Assembly (NCBI GenBank): GCA_947497315.1 | Contig: CANMFX010000002.1 | Span: 744,001-808,000 of the forward strand | DNA from: an uncultured Sphingomonadaceae bacterium | Lineage (GTDB): Bacteria > Pseudomonadota > Alphaproteobacteria > Sphingomonadales > Sphingomonadaceae | Length of the DNA: 64,000 bases | Direction of reading: 5' to 3' | Part shown: positions 17,676 through 27,392 of the stretch, in pieces | How the letters are laid out: every line of letters begins with the position of its first letter | How positions within the stretch are numbered: the stretch's first letter is position 1 | Notes under the pieces: model-generated | What the model saw: only the letters and a program-made list of their open reading frames with translations | Told to the model about the DNA's origin: nothing | The model's database searches: none | Position numbers and translations under genes: made by a program

Positions 17676-18887
17676 ATGAGAATAAAGCCTTATCTAGCGA
17701 TCATCATACTGGCTGCTTTCTCATTTACCGGGCTGCGTATGTGGCAGGAAAGCAGTTTTGGGACAGGGCCGCTGAACTCGTCCGCAAAACAGCAGGGGGA
17801 AAGCCTGGAAATCGCTTTTGTGGCCAATGCTGTTGGCGGAACGATCAGCCTGATCGATGTCCAGAAGATGCAGGTAATAGACTCGATAGACATTACGCCC
17901 GACGGTAAAAATGCCGGATTTTTTCGTGACCCAGTACAATCATTTGCTCAAGATATCGCGGAAGGCAAGGGTGGTCTGAACTATGCCCAGGATACTGATT
18001 TGTCGCGGGATGGGCGCGTATTGTTTGTCTCGCGCGGCTTTCTGGCTGATGTCGCCGCGTTCGACCTTAAGACCCACGAAATTCTCTGGCGGACGCCGAT
18101 CGCCGGAATACGCGCAGATCATATGGACATTTCACCCGACGGCAAACGGTTGTTTGTGTCAGCGGTTATTCGCGGCGGGGATATTGTCGAAATACTTGAT
18201 ACGCGCACAGGCGATAAACTGGGGCATTTCAAGACAGGTGATTGGCCGCATGATGTCCATGTCAGTGAAGATGGAAGCAAGGTATATGCTGCCAGCCTTG
18301 GCGATATGGAGGCCGAACTGTCTGAACGTAACGTCAATGGTGATGCCTACCGCGTAACCGTCGTTGATGCGCAGTCGTGGGAGATGCTGAAGGAACATAG
18401 CTTCGACGCAGGGATTCGTCCGTTCCAGATATCCGAGAGCCGCCGCATGCTATATGCTCAGCTATCCAATACACATGCCATTGTTGCACGCGATCTCGAT
18501 GGCGACACTCAGAAAGGCCGCATAGATTTGCCGATCAAGGCGGGAGTCACAGAAGATGATTGGGATTTTGAGGCACCGCATCACGGGCTATCCTTGTCAT
18601 CTGATGAGACCACATTATGCGTCGCCGGGCGTGCATCCGACTATGCCGCTTTTGTTGACGCAGAAAAACTCACGCTCAGCGCGACAATTAATGTCGGTGA
18701 TGCACCAAGCTGGTCTGTCTTCACAGAAAACGGAGAGTTTTGCCTGCTCGCCAATACCAGAAGCGATGATGTTTCATTTGTATCGCGATCCGATCAGGTC
18801 GAGATTGCGCGCATCAAGGTTGGACGAGGGCCCAAACATATTACGTTGGGCCGTGTGCCGGTTGATGTTTTGCAAAAACCCAACTGA
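17676..18887 (+). CDS. YVTN/YncE-type beta-propeller protein
   Basis: A 403-residue protein with an N-terminal hydrophobic anchor or signal (YLAIIILAAFSFTGL). The rest is a WD/YVTN-like seven-bladed propeller with repeated patterns of 'FVANAVGGTISLIDVQKMQVI', 'LSRDGRVLFVSRGFLADVAAFD', 'ISPDGKRLFVSAVIRGG' and 'VSEDGSKVYAAS'. Such proteins are found in the periplasm, often with dehydrogenases or metal systems. No partner is evident here; the gene lies between the unknown gene at 17136 and the convergent nitronate monooxygenase-like gene. Function is not predictable beyond the fold. Confidence 0.8.
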   Translation: MRIKPYLAIIILAAFSFTGLRMWQESSFGTGPLNSSAKQQGESLEIAFVANAVGGTISLIDVQKMQVIDSIDITPDGKNAGFFRDPVQSFAQDIAEGKGGLNYAQDTDLSRDGRVLFVSRGFLADVAAFDLKTHEILWRTPIAGIRADHMDISPDGKRLFVSAVIRGGDIVEILDTRTGDKLGHFKTGDWPHDVHVSEDGSKVYAASLGDMEAELSERNVNGDAYRVTVVDAQSWEMLKEHSFDAGIRPFQISESRRMLYAQLSNTHAIVARDLDGDTQKGRIDLPIKAGVTEDDWDFEAPHHGLSLSSDETTLCVAGRASDYAAFVDAEKLTLSATINVGDAPSWSVFTENGEFCLLANTRSDDVSFVSRSDQVEIARIKVGRGPKHITLGRVPVDVLQKPN

Positions 18888-18938
18888 AAAACAAAGCCGG
18901 TTTGCTGATTTTTCGACAAGCCTCTCTATTCAGACGCC

Positions 18939-19910
18939 CTAGTAGTTGAACCGGGTTTTCAAGCTATCTCGCGCTTCCTGATATTCAGCGATCAACTTGT
19001 CGACCATATCCTGCACGGAGCGGACTTCATCAATTGCGCCGATGCCCTGACCACTGCCCCAGATATCTTTCCAGGCCTTTTTCTCGGTATTGCCACCGGA
19101 GCCGAAGTTCATGGTCTTATAGTCGCCTTGCGGAAGGTCATCTGGATCGAGACCGGCATTTTCGATCGAACCGCGCAGATAGTTGCCGCTGACGCCCGTA
19201 AACAGGTCGGAATAGACAATATCTTTGGCACGGCCTTCGACAATGCCGTCTTTATAGCCTTGATCGGCATTGGCTTCCTTGGTCGCGATAAAGGCGGAGC
19301 CCATATAGCCGAGGTCCGCGCCCATGGCCTGTGCGCCCAAAATAGATGCACCGCAACCGATCGATCCGGACAAAGCGACCGGACCATCAAACCACTGACG
19401 AATTTCCTGCATAAGCGCGAAGGGAGAGATAACGCCCGCATGGCCGCCAGCGCCGGCTGCTACCGGGATCAGGCCATCGGCGCCTTTTTCGATGGCTTTA
19501 TGGGCAAAGCGGTCGTTGATAATATCGTGCATGGTGATACCGCCCCAGTTGTGGACGGCAGTGTTGAGGTCCTCAATCGCGCCTAATGACGTAATGATCA
19601 GCGGCACCTTCCATTTTTCACAGGTCGCCATGTCCTGATCGAGGCGATCATTGGACTTATGGACAATCTGGTTCACGGCGAAGGGGGCCGCCGGCTTGTC
19701 GGGATTGTCCCGGTTCCACGCGGCCAGCTCTTCGGTAATCTGGTGCATCCACTCGTCGAGCAGGCTTTGCGGCCGTGCGTTGAGGGCAGGGAAGGACCCG
19801 ACGATTCCCGCTTTACACTGCGCAATGACCAGTTCCGGTCCCGATACGATAAACAAAGGTGAACCGATAAGCGGCAGGCGAAGATTGTCGAAAATGGCAG
19901 GTAAAGTCAT
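18939..19910 (-). CDS. Nitronate monooxygenase-like flavin oxidoreductase
   Basis: A 323-residue FMN TIM-barrel of the NMO/2-nitropropane-dioxygenase family. Hallmarks are PLIGSPLFIVSGPELVIAQCKAGIVGSFPALNARP at the N-terminus, GAGGHAGVISPFALM in the middle, and LSGSIGCGASILGAQAMGADLGYMGSAFIATKEANA, which contact FMN. Family members oxidise nitroalkanes or propionate-3-nitronate, yet many have unknown substrates. The gene is alone on its strand between the propeller gene and leuA. Confidence 0.85.
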   Translation of the reverse strand: MTLPAIFDNLRLPLIGSPLFIVSGPELVIAQCKAGIVGSFPALNARPQSLLDEWMHQITEELAAWNRDNPDKPAAPFAVNQIVHKSNDRLDQDMATCEKWKVPLIITSLGAIEDLNTAVHNWGGITMHDIINDRFAHKAIEKGADGLIPVAAGAGGHAGVISPFALMQEIRQWFDGPVALSGSIGCGASILGAQAMGADLGYMGSAFIATKEANADQGYKDGIVEGRAKDIVYSDLFTGVSGNYLRGSIENAGLDPDDLPQGDYKTMNFGSGGNTEKKAWKDIWGSGQGIGAIDEVRSVQDMVDKLIAEYQEARDSLKTRFNY

Positions 19911-20014
19911 AAGGTCCCCAATAGAAAAGGCTAAACGGAAAAGCTTAGAAGTCCGCCATACCGCAAGCGGCAGCGGATTCCACTGTTATTTTAACCGATT
20001 GCTTAATTCGGGTG

Positions 20015-21673
20015 CTAAATCCGGTTTACCGCGCTGAGCAGCGCTTCAACGGAGGCTCTGGCAACATCGCTATTGATACCGACACCATAGAATTCGCGGC
20101 CATCACCAGTTCTGCATTCGACATAGGCTGCCGCCTGCGCGTCTTTGCCTGAACCCAGTGCATGTTCCTGATAGTCCATGATCTCCAGCGTGATGCCCAA
20201 TGATGAGGCGAGGGCGTCGACAACGCTCGATATCAGGCCATTGCCGCGACCACTAACAGATGTTTCTCCATCGGGGCCTTTGACTTTGCCAACAAATATG
20301 CGTTCGCCGCCGGTCTGGCTTTCCTGATAGTCGATCAGGCTATATTTGCCGCCACCATCGAGATGATAGCGTTTCTGGAACGCGCCCCAGATATCCTCGG
20401 TAGACAGTTCCCGGCTTGTCTCGTCGGCCAGTTCCTGCACCGTGCGGCTGAAATTGGCCTGCAGACGCTTGGGCAGTTTCAGACCATAATCCTGTTCCAA
20501 TATCCACGCGATACCGCCTTTGCCGGACTGGCTGTTTACGCGGATGACGGCTTCATAGTCGCGGCCAATATCCCGCGGGTCGATCGGCAGATAAGGTACG
20601 TTCCACAGCTCGTCATTGCGTTGTTCCTGTGCTGCAAAACCCTTTTTGATCGCGTCCTGATGGGAACCGGAAAAGGCAGTGAAGACCAACTCTCCGGCAT
20701 AGGGATGGCGTTCCGGAACCGGCAGCTGATTACAATATTCCACCGTGTTGACGATTTCATCCATGTTGGAGAAATCAAGTTTGGGGTCAACGCCCTGCGT
20801 GTACATATTGAGGCCCAGCGTCACCAGATCGACATTGCCGGTGCGCTCGCCATTTCCAAACAGACAGCCTTCGACGCGGTCTGCGCCAGCCATCAAACCA
20901 AGCTCTGATGCCGCAATCCCCGAACCACGATCATTATGTGTATGCAGGCTGATCACGACATGGTCGCGCTTGCTGATATGCTTGCACATCCATTCGACCT
21001 GGTCTGCGTAGATATTCGGTGTTGATGCCTCGACTGTCGCGGGCAGGTTAAGGATCAGCGGTTTCTCTGCGGTTGGCTCGATAATCTCCATAACAGTTTC
21101 GCAGACTTCCAGGCTGAATTCGATCTCGGCGGTCGAGAAAGTTTCCGGCGAATATTCGAAATGCCAGTCGGTATCGGGATATTTCTCTGCCTGTTCGCGC
21201 AGGATGGTTGCACCTTCCTTGGCAATATCCTTCACGCCGTCTTTGCCCAGCTTGAACACAACATCACGCCATGCTGGTGAAACCGCATTATAGAGATGGA
21301 CAATCGCCTGTTTCGCGCCTTCCAGGCTGGCGAAACTCGTTTCGATCAGGTCACGGCGGGACTGGGTCAGCACCTGCACCATCACGTCGTCCGGTATGCT
21401 GCCTGACTTGACCAGGCCGCTTATAAAATCAAAGTCCGTCGCACCGGCGGACGGGAAGCCGACTTCAATTTCCTTGATCCCGATTTTGACGAGCAGATCA
21501 AAGAAACGCTGTTTCTTTTGCGCATCCATAGGATCGATCAGCGCCTGATTGCCGTCCCGCAGATCGGTGGAGAGCCAGCGCGGTGCCTTGTCAATGGTAC
21601 GGGAAGGCCATTGCCGGTCCGGCAAATCAATCTGGCCAAAGGGACGATATTTTTGAGATGGTATAGGATGCAT
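20015..21673 (-). CDS. leuA: 2-isopropylmalate synthase
   Basis: LeuA, 552 residues from the ATG at 21673 (MHPIPSQKYRPFGQIDLPDRQWP), first committed step of leucine synthesis: acetyl-CoA plus 2-oxoisovalerate. The N-terminal TIM barrel has the metal and substrate motif STDLRDGNQALIDPM and the HTHNDRGSG metal-binding HxH; the C-terminal part is the LeuA allosteric regulatory domain that binds leucine. Length and motifs place it in the longer LeuA type found in actinobacteria and many proteobacteria. An attenuator with a leucine-coding leader peptide lies directly upstream. Confidence 0.96.
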   Translation of the reverse strand: MHPIPSQKYRPFGQIDLPDRQWPSRTIDKAPRWLSTDLRDGNQALIDPMDAQKKQRFFDLLVKIGIKEIEVGFPSAGATDFDFISGLVKSGSIPDDVMVQVLTQSRRDLIETSFASLEGAKQAIVHLYNAVSPAWRDVVFKLGKDGVKDIAKEGATILREQAEKYPDTDWHFEYSPETFSTAEIEFSLEVCETVMEIIEPTAEKPLILNLPATVEASTPNIYADQVEWMCKHISKRDHVVISLHTHNDRGSGIAASELGLMAGADRVEGCLFGNGERTGNVDLVTLGLNMYTQGVDPKLDFSNMDEIVNTVEYCNQLPVPERHPYAGELVFTAFSGSHQDAIKKGFAAQEQRNDELWNVPYLPIDPRDIGRDYEAVIRVNSQSGKGGIAWILEQDYGLKLPKRLQANFSRTVQELADETSRELSTEDIWGAFQKRYHLDGGGKYSLIDYQESQTGGERIFVGKVKGPDGETSVSGRGNGLISSVVDALASSLGITLEIMDYQEHALGSGKDAQAAAYVECRTGDGREFYGVGINSDVARASVEALLSAVNRI

Positions 21674-21740
21674 GGTCAATACTCTTATGCTGCAAGCGAT
21701 TTCGCACAAGGCGGAAATTGCTAATTAATTTCAATTTTCT

Positions 21741-21801
21741 GGAAAAATAATCCCTTAGACGGGGCCGCTGCATCGAGCAGCAGCACAGCTACGCCTAAGG
21801 G
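21741..21801 (-). promoter_or_regulatory. Transcription attenuator (terminator) of the leuA leader
   Basis: On the minus strand CCCTTAG (plus-strand 21795-21801) pairs with CTAAGGG (21752-21758), with an inner CTGC/GCAG-type hairpin, followed by ATTATTTTT. It is a rho-independent terminator about 70 bases ahead of the leuA start. The leader peptide stop codon lies in its first arm. An alternative pairing, AGCTAC in the leader codons with GTAGCT just inside the terminator arm, could compete. Stalling at leucine codons would then allow read-through. Confidence 0.7.
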
Positions 21802-21842
21802 CGCATAAGTCGGTGTAGCTCTAGGTTTGAGGCACATCTCAT
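21795..21842 (-). CDS. leuA leader peptide
   Basis: A short frame, MRCASNLELHRLMRP, just upstream of the terminator. Three of its 15 codons are leucine, two of them CTA, a rare codon in such genomes, followed by CTT. Rare leucine codons placed just before an attenuator are the classical signature of Leu-tRNA sensing. The start is uncertain: in-frame ATG codons lie further upstream and none has a strong ribosome-binding site. The cognate tRNA-Leu(UAG) gene is also in the window at 40947. Confidence 0.6.
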   Translation of the reverse strand: MRCASNLELHRLMRP

Positions 21843-22013
21843 GCCGATATTCATATCTGTTGCGGTGCAAAAATCAACCATGCCGGTGAATTTATTTTGC
21901 ATGGAGTGAAACCTTTTTGCTCGCTTCGGCGAAACCATCAACGAGCATGACGGCTCAACGAAATTATTTTTACCCTCAATCACAAGAACTTAAACCTTAT
22001 CAAGGAACAGAAA

Positions 22014-22499
22014 ATGAAAACACTGATTATGCCAATCGCACTCGCGCTCGCCGCGACCACCGCCACTTTTGCATTACCGATAGATGCGGCAATTGCCGGG
22101 CCGACCTTCACCGGTGTGGAAGGCGGAAACATCGCTGTGAGCGGATTTGACGTAACATCCTATTTCACCGGCAGCGGCAAACCCGTTAAAGGCAGCAAGG
22201 CCCATCGGGTTAAGTATAAGGGTGTGGACTATCACTTCAGCAGCGCATCGAATGCTGCAAAATTTAAAGAGAATCCCGCAAAATTTGCTCCGCAATATGG
22301 CGGGCACTGTGCATGGGCTTTGTCCCGCGGTTCACTCGCTCCCGGTGATCCGCTCATCTACAAAGTTACTGATGGCAAACTATACCTGAACTTCAACAAG
22401 CAGGTTCAAACAACCTGGCTTGGAGATATCGCCGGCTTCATCAGCAAAGCTGATATCAAATGGCCAACATTTCCGGATGACGCCAAATTCGGCGGCTAA
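22014..22499 (+). CDS. Exported YHS-domain protein
   Basis: A 161-residue protein with a clear signal peptide (MKTLIMPIALALAATTATFALPIDAAIAG). The YHS core follows: GGNIAVSGFDVTSYF, HRVKYKGVDYHFSSASNAAKF, PQYGGHCAWALSRG, then DGKLYLNFNKQVQTTW. YHS domains are small metal-associated modules; in exported versions the Cys of GGHCAW is conserved. It is followed by the Cys/Ala-rich gene and a second YHS paralogue, all on the same strand with short gaps. Roles in periplasmic copper or other metal handling are plausible but not proven. Confidence 0.85.
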   Translation: MKTLIMPIALALAATTATFALPIDAAIAGPTFTGVEGGNIAVSGFDVTSYFTGSGKPVKGSKAHRVKYKGVDYHFSSASNAAKFKENPAKFAPQYGGHCAWALSRGSLAPGDPLIYKVTDGKLYLNFNKQVQTTWLGDIAGFISKADIKWPTFPDDAKFGG

Positions 22500-22560
22500 T
22501 CGGGTCCCCCATTCGTCACGCAACCATCTAACGTAAACACTTACATTAAAGGAAAATAGC

Positions 22561-22863
22561 ATGAACAACCAACGCAAAGTCTCCGCAATGCTCGCTGTCA
22601 TGGGCGGCTTGTCCTTGGCCACACCTTCTGCAGCGCTTGCTACCTGCACGGCAGCTGCTCCCGTAGCCCAATCAGCCTGCGGTGCGTGCGCAGCAGCATG
22701 TGCTGCATCTGGTGGAGCTTGTGCAGCCGCTGCATGCGGTGCCTGTGCAGCTGTGGACTGTGCTGCTGCCGCGTGCGCCGCCGGATGTGCCGCTGATGCC
22801 GCAGCTTGCGCTGCTCAACCCGCTGCTTGCGGTGCCTGCGCAGCGGCCTGTGCACCTCAATAA
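22561..22863 (+). CDS. Exported cysteine/alanine-rich protein
   Basis: A 100-residue protein with a signal peptide ending near AALAT and a mature part of about 73 residues holding 14 Cys, mostly in an Ala/Gly background. The segment CGACAA recurs three times, and the pattern is short: C-x2-C, C-x3-C and C-x4-C spacings. Almost no other residue types occur: no His, no Met and few charges after cleavage. Codons vary between synonymous forms (GCA, GCT, GCC, GCG; TGC, TGT), which argues that the protein sequence is selected rather than being a recent DNA repeat. An AAGGAAA site precedes the ATG. It lies between two exported YHS proteins. No known family was recognised; metal binding or structural disulfides are inferences. 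Confidence 0.7.
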   Translation: MNNQRKVSAMLAVMGGLSLATPSAALATCTAAAPVAQSACGACAAACAASGGACAAAACGACAAVDCAAAACAAGCAADAAACAAQPAACGACAAACAPQ

Positions 22864-22941
22864 AGAACAGTGGTTTGAGGGGGTTAGGTTATGTTAAGAC
22901 ACCAGCGCCCCCTCAAACAGATTACCCAAAGGATTTAACAA

Positions 22942-23481
22942 ATGAATAAAACATTTTTAGCAGCGATCATGATGGCCACGTTGCCAATCGCTTGCTCCGC
23001 CCCTTCGGCAGAAACAACGGAAACAGCAGAAACGGCCGATGCCGCAATTATCGAAGTTTCCGATGATATGAAATTGCCTGTTTTCACCGGTCCTGCCGGA
23101 TCTGAAAATATAGCCGTAAGCGGCTATGACACAGTCAGCTATTTTGAAGGCGACGGCGTGCCTGTTGAAGGAAGCAAGGAACATCGTGTCAGATATAATG
23201 GTGTTGAATATCACTTTGCTTCGGCCGAAAATGCGGCGAAATTCCAAGCCGAACCAGCCAAGTTTGCTCCCCAATACGGTGGTCACTGCGCTTGGGCAGC
23301 CTCACGCGGCAAGCTCGCATCGGGTGATCCCAAGCTCTATGCGATTGTTGACGGTAAGCTATATCTGAACTTCAATCAGAAGGTTCAGGACACATGGAAT
23401 ACGGATATCCCGGGCTTTATTGAAAAGGCTGACACGGAATTTCCCAAAATTCCAGCGGACGCTCGTTACGACGACGCTTAA
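22942..23481 (+). CDS. YHS-domain lipoprotein
   Basis: A 179-residue paralogue of the YHS protein at 22014. Instead of a cleavable signal peptide it has a lipobox (ATLPIAC), followed by a Glu/Thr/Ala-rich linker (ETTETAETADA), so it is probably anchored to a membrane. The YHS core (GSENIAVSGYDTVSYF, HRVRYNGVEYHF, PQYGGHCAWAASRG, DGKLYLNFNQKVQDTW) aligns throughout with the first copy. The pair therefore looks like a tandem duplication with different localisation. It lies 78 bases after the Cys/Ala-rich gene. Confidence 0.85.
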   Translation: MNKTFLAAIMMATLPIACSAPSAETTETAETADAAIIEVSDDMKLPVFTGPAGSENIAVSGYDTVSYFEGDGVPVEGSKEHRVRYNGVEYHFASAENAAKFQAEPAKFAPQYGGHCAWAASRGKLASGDPKLYAIVDGKLYLNFNQKVQDTWNTDIPGFIEKADTEFPKIPADARYDDA

Positions 23482-23606
23482 GTCCGGCTCAAATAATGAG
23501 AAGGGGCGGTGGAACGTGATTCTGCCGCCTTTTTGTTTGACGTATAGGCAAAAATTAACCGGGATCAGCTAACCCTGCATCTCTCGACGCGTTTGCAAGG
23601 TGCAGA

Positions 23607-24005
23607 ATGTACAGACTTGTCTATATCAGCACACCAAAACCGGATATCACCCGGGCAGAAATGGCAGATATTCTTCGTGTCGGCCGCCGGAATAATGTCC
23701 GTAACGGCATAACCGGACTTTTGATTCAGGATAAACGGCGCTTTCTCCAATATCTGGAAGGTGAGGCAGAGCAGGTCGAAGAGACTTTTGCCCGGATATC
23801 CGCTGACAGACGCCATTCCGCGATAATCCAGCTAAAAAATGGCTATATCGGGCGGCGCCAGTTTCCAAAATGGGAAATGGCTTCGAAATATGTGGATGGT
23901 GACACCAGCCTTCTATCCGCCGTCAAGGACCTGGTAAGTGATTGCGACCGTGACGTGGCAAATGAACTGATGAGCTTTGCGGAAGCCCGAGACCGCGCCG
24001 CGTAA
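23607..24005 (+). CDS. BLUF-domain blue-light photoreceptor
   Basis: A 132-residue single-domain BLUF protein that binds FAD and senses blue light. Key residues by alignment with AppA: Tyr6 (RLVYIS), Asn30 (RRNNVRNGITG), Gln48 (RRFLQYLEG) and, near the end, Trp89 and Met91 (FPKWEM). The usual DRRHSAII segment is also present. No output domain is attached, so it must act through a partner. Such short BLUF proteins often influence c-di-GMP or transcription regulators; none is encoded next to it here. It lies between the YHS cluster and ilvC. Confidence 0.9.
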   Translation: MYRLVYISTPKPDITRAEMADILRVGRRNNVRNGITGLLIQDKRRFLQYLEGEAEQVEETFARISADRRHSAIIQLKNGYIGRRQFPKWEMASKYVDGDTSLLSAVKDLVSDCDRDVANELMSFAEARDRAA

Positions 24006-24049
24006 CTTCTTGGAAGCTGACACCGGCGCGGCCTTGTAGGTTCTGTGGC

Positions 24050-25078
<1,029 letters not shown>

Positions 25079-25113
25079 TTATATTCAGATAATTAGAGCT
25101 AGTAATAGGGTGT

Positions 25114-25629
25114 TCATGCTACATCCGGTCCGCGGCCGATGGCAACTACACCGGTGCGTCCGACTTCAACCAATCCGACTTCCCGCATCAGGCCGACAAA
25201 TGTCTGGATCTTGTCCGGTGCCCCGGTAATTTCGAATACAAAACTTTCGGTCGTCGCATCTACAACCCGCGCGCGATAAACATCGGCAAGCCGCATCGCT
25301 TCGATCCGGTTTTCGCCTTTTCCAGAGACCTTTACCAAAGCCAGTTCGCGCTGCACATGCGGTCCAGCTTCGGTGAGGTCGCGCACGCTGTGTACCGGGA
25401 CCAACCGGTCAAGCTGGGCAATAATCTGTTCAATCACATGCGGCGGGCCGTTAGTGGCAATAGTTATCCGGCTGATCGCGTGATCGGCGCTGATATCGGC
25501 GACGGTCAGGCTTTCGATATTATAGCCGCGCGCGGTAAACATCCCGGCGATGCGCGCCAAAATACCCGCTTCATTGTCAACCAGCACGGCCAGGACATGG
25601 CGTTCGACTTTTTCTTCCTTGATATGCAT
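25114..25629 (-). CDS. ilvN: Acetolactate synthase small (regulatory) subunit
   Basis: IlvN, 171 residues, valine-sensing regulatory subunit of acetolactate synthase. The N-terminal ACT domain is evident: RHVLAVLVDNEAGILARIAGMFTARGYNIESLTVA. A second ACT-like half follows, with LALVKVSGKGENR. Its start overlaps the ilvB stop by one base, so the two subunits are translationally coupled. Confidence 0.97.
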   Translation of the reverse strand: MHIKEEKVERHVLAVLVDNEAGILARIAGMFTARGYNIESLTVADISADHAISRITIATNGPPHVIEQIIAQLDRLVPVHSVRDLTEAGPHVQRELALVKVSGKGENRIEAMRLADVYRARVVDATTESFVFEITGAPDKIQTFVGLMREVGLVEVGRTGVVAIGRGPDVA

Positions 25630-27392
25630 TAAACAAGCGCCTTTGCGTTATCGTCCATCGTGCCTTTGACGTCCTCTGGCGTCAGCAGCATATCGGTATG
25701 CGCTGCGCCTGATGGTATCATAGGGAAACAATTGGCCAGTTTCGCGACGCGGCAATCGACCAGTACCGGACCATCGGTTTCAATCATCTTCTTGATTCCG
25801 GTCTCCAGATCGGAAGGGTCCTCGATCAATATGCCGGTCCAGCCATAGCTTTCAGCCAACTTGATAAAATCTGGCAGACTATCGCTATAACTATTTGAAT
25901 AACGGCTTTCATAGGTCAGTTCCTGCCATTGCCGGACCATACCCATATATTCGTTGTTCAGAATGAAAATCTTGACCGGCAAGCGATATTGGCTGGCCGT
26001 GCCCAGCTCCTGAATATTCATCTGGATCGAGGCTTCACCTGCGATATCGATCACGAGCGCATCAGGATCACCCAGCTGCGCACCAATAGCAGCAGGCAGG
26101 CCATAGCCCATGGTACCCAAGCCACCACTGGTCAGCCATTTATTGGGTTTCTCAAAATCAAAATGCTGCGCAGCCCACATTTGGTGCTGGCCGACTTCGG
26201 TGGTGATGATCGGGCTGCGCTCATGCGTGGCTTCCCACAGCTTGCGGATAGCCTCTTGTGGCATGATTTCGGTCTTGCTTTCAGGATAAGCAAGGCAATT
26301 GGTTGCACGCCATCCTTTGATCCGCGCCCACCATTCCTCATAGTCGGGAGCGTTAAATTTGCGCCCTTTTAGGACAGCAAGCAGTTGCTCCATAACCCGT
26401 CCGACATCACCGATAACCGGTAGATCGACGCGGATTGTCTTATTGACCGAGGATCGGTCGATATCGACATGGATTTTCTTGCTATTGGGCGAGAATGCAT
26501 CAATCCGGCCTGTAATACGGTCATCAAAGCGCGCGCCGAGACAAACCACCAAGTCAGCGCGGTTCATCGCCATATTGGCTTCAAACGTGCCATGCATGCC
26601 CAGCATCCCGAGCCATTGTTCGGATGAGGCTGGAAAAGCGCCAAGACCCATAAGGGTCGATGTCACCGGAGCGCCCGTCAATTCCGCCAACTGGCACAGT
26701 GTTTCGCTGGCATTCGGGCCGCTGTTGATAATGCCACCGCCGGTATACAGTATCGGCGCCTTGGCTTGCATGATCATCTCAGCAGCCTCGTTTATGGCTT
26801 TGAAATCACCATCAATTTGCGGCTGATAACGGGGGTTTATCTTTCCGTTATGAGAGCGGAATTCGGCCTCCGCGACCTGAACATTTTTGGGAATATCAAC
26901 CACAACCGGGCCCGGACGGCCTTGCGTGGCGATATGAAAAGCCTCTGTCAGAACGCCAGCAAGGTCAGATGGCTGTTTTACCAGATAGTTATGTTTTGTG
27001 CAGTGCCGGGTAATGCCTACCGTATCGGCTTCCTGAAAAGCATCGGAACCTATGAGATTCGTCGCAACCTGACCGGTGATGACAACCATCGGGATGGAAT
27101 CCATCAACGCATCGGTGATCCCCGTGACCGCATTGGTTGCGCCTGGGCCGGATGTGACCAGAACAACACCGGGTTTGCCGGTCGAACGGGCATAGCCCTC
27201 TGCGGCATGGGTCGCTGCCTGTTCATGGCGGACCAATATATGTTTAATCTTAGGATGGTCATAGAGCGCATCGTAAATTGGCAGCACAGCGCCGCCGGGA
27301 TAGCCAAATACGGTGTCGACACCCAGATCGAGCAGGGTTTGAACCAATATTTCCGCACCGCTTTTTTCGGCCACTTTAAGCTCCATAATCAT
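25629..27392 (-). CDS. ilvB: Acetolactate synthase large (catalytic) subunit
   Basis: Catalytic subunit, 587 residues from an ATG at 27392 (MIMELKVAEKSGAEIL); the next ATG at 27386 is equally possible. ThDP-enzyme signatures: FGYPGGAVLPIYDAL with the catalytic Glu in HEQAATHAAEGYARSTGKPG, and the ThDP-binding GDPDALVIDIAGEASIQMNIQEL. It starts the branched-chain pathway and is paired with ilvN. Its upstream region contains the miaA stop, a small hairpin and an AT-rich stretch. Confidence 0.97.
   Translation of the reverse strand: MIMELKVAEKSGAEILVQTLLDLGVDTVFGYPGGAVLPIYDALYDHPKIKHILVRHEQAATHAAEGYARSTGKPGVVLVTSGPGATNAVTGITDALMDSIPMVVITGQVATNLIGSDAFQEADTVGITRHCTKHNYLVKQPSDLAGVLTEAFHIATQGRPGPVVVDIPKNVQVAEAEFRSHNGKINPRYQPQIDGDFKAINEAAEMIMQAKAPILYTGGGIINSGPNASETLCQLAELTGAPVTSTLMGLGAFPASSEQWLGMLGMHGTFEANMAMNRADLVVCLGARFDDRITGRIDAFSPNSKKIHVDIDRSSVNKTIRVDLPVIGDVGRVMEQLLAVLKGRKFNAPDYEEWWARIKGWRATNCLAYPESKTEIMPQEAIRKLWEATHERSPIITTEVGQHQMWAAQHFDFEKPNKWLTSGGLGTMGYGLPAAIGAQLGDPDALVIDIAGEASIQMNIQELGTASQYRLPVKIFILNNEYMGMVRQWQELTYESRYSNSYSDSLPDFIKLAESYGWTGILIEDPSDLETGIKKMIETDGPVLVDCRVAKLANCFPMIPSGAAHTDMLLTPEDVKGTMDDNAKALV

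Noticed and set aside
22640-22860. Arg/His/Gln- or Ser/Thr/Cys-rich frames opposite the Cys/Ala gene
   Set aside because: Low-complexity antisense translations of GCN/TGY codons; no ribosome-binding site or signal peptide, while the sense frame has both.
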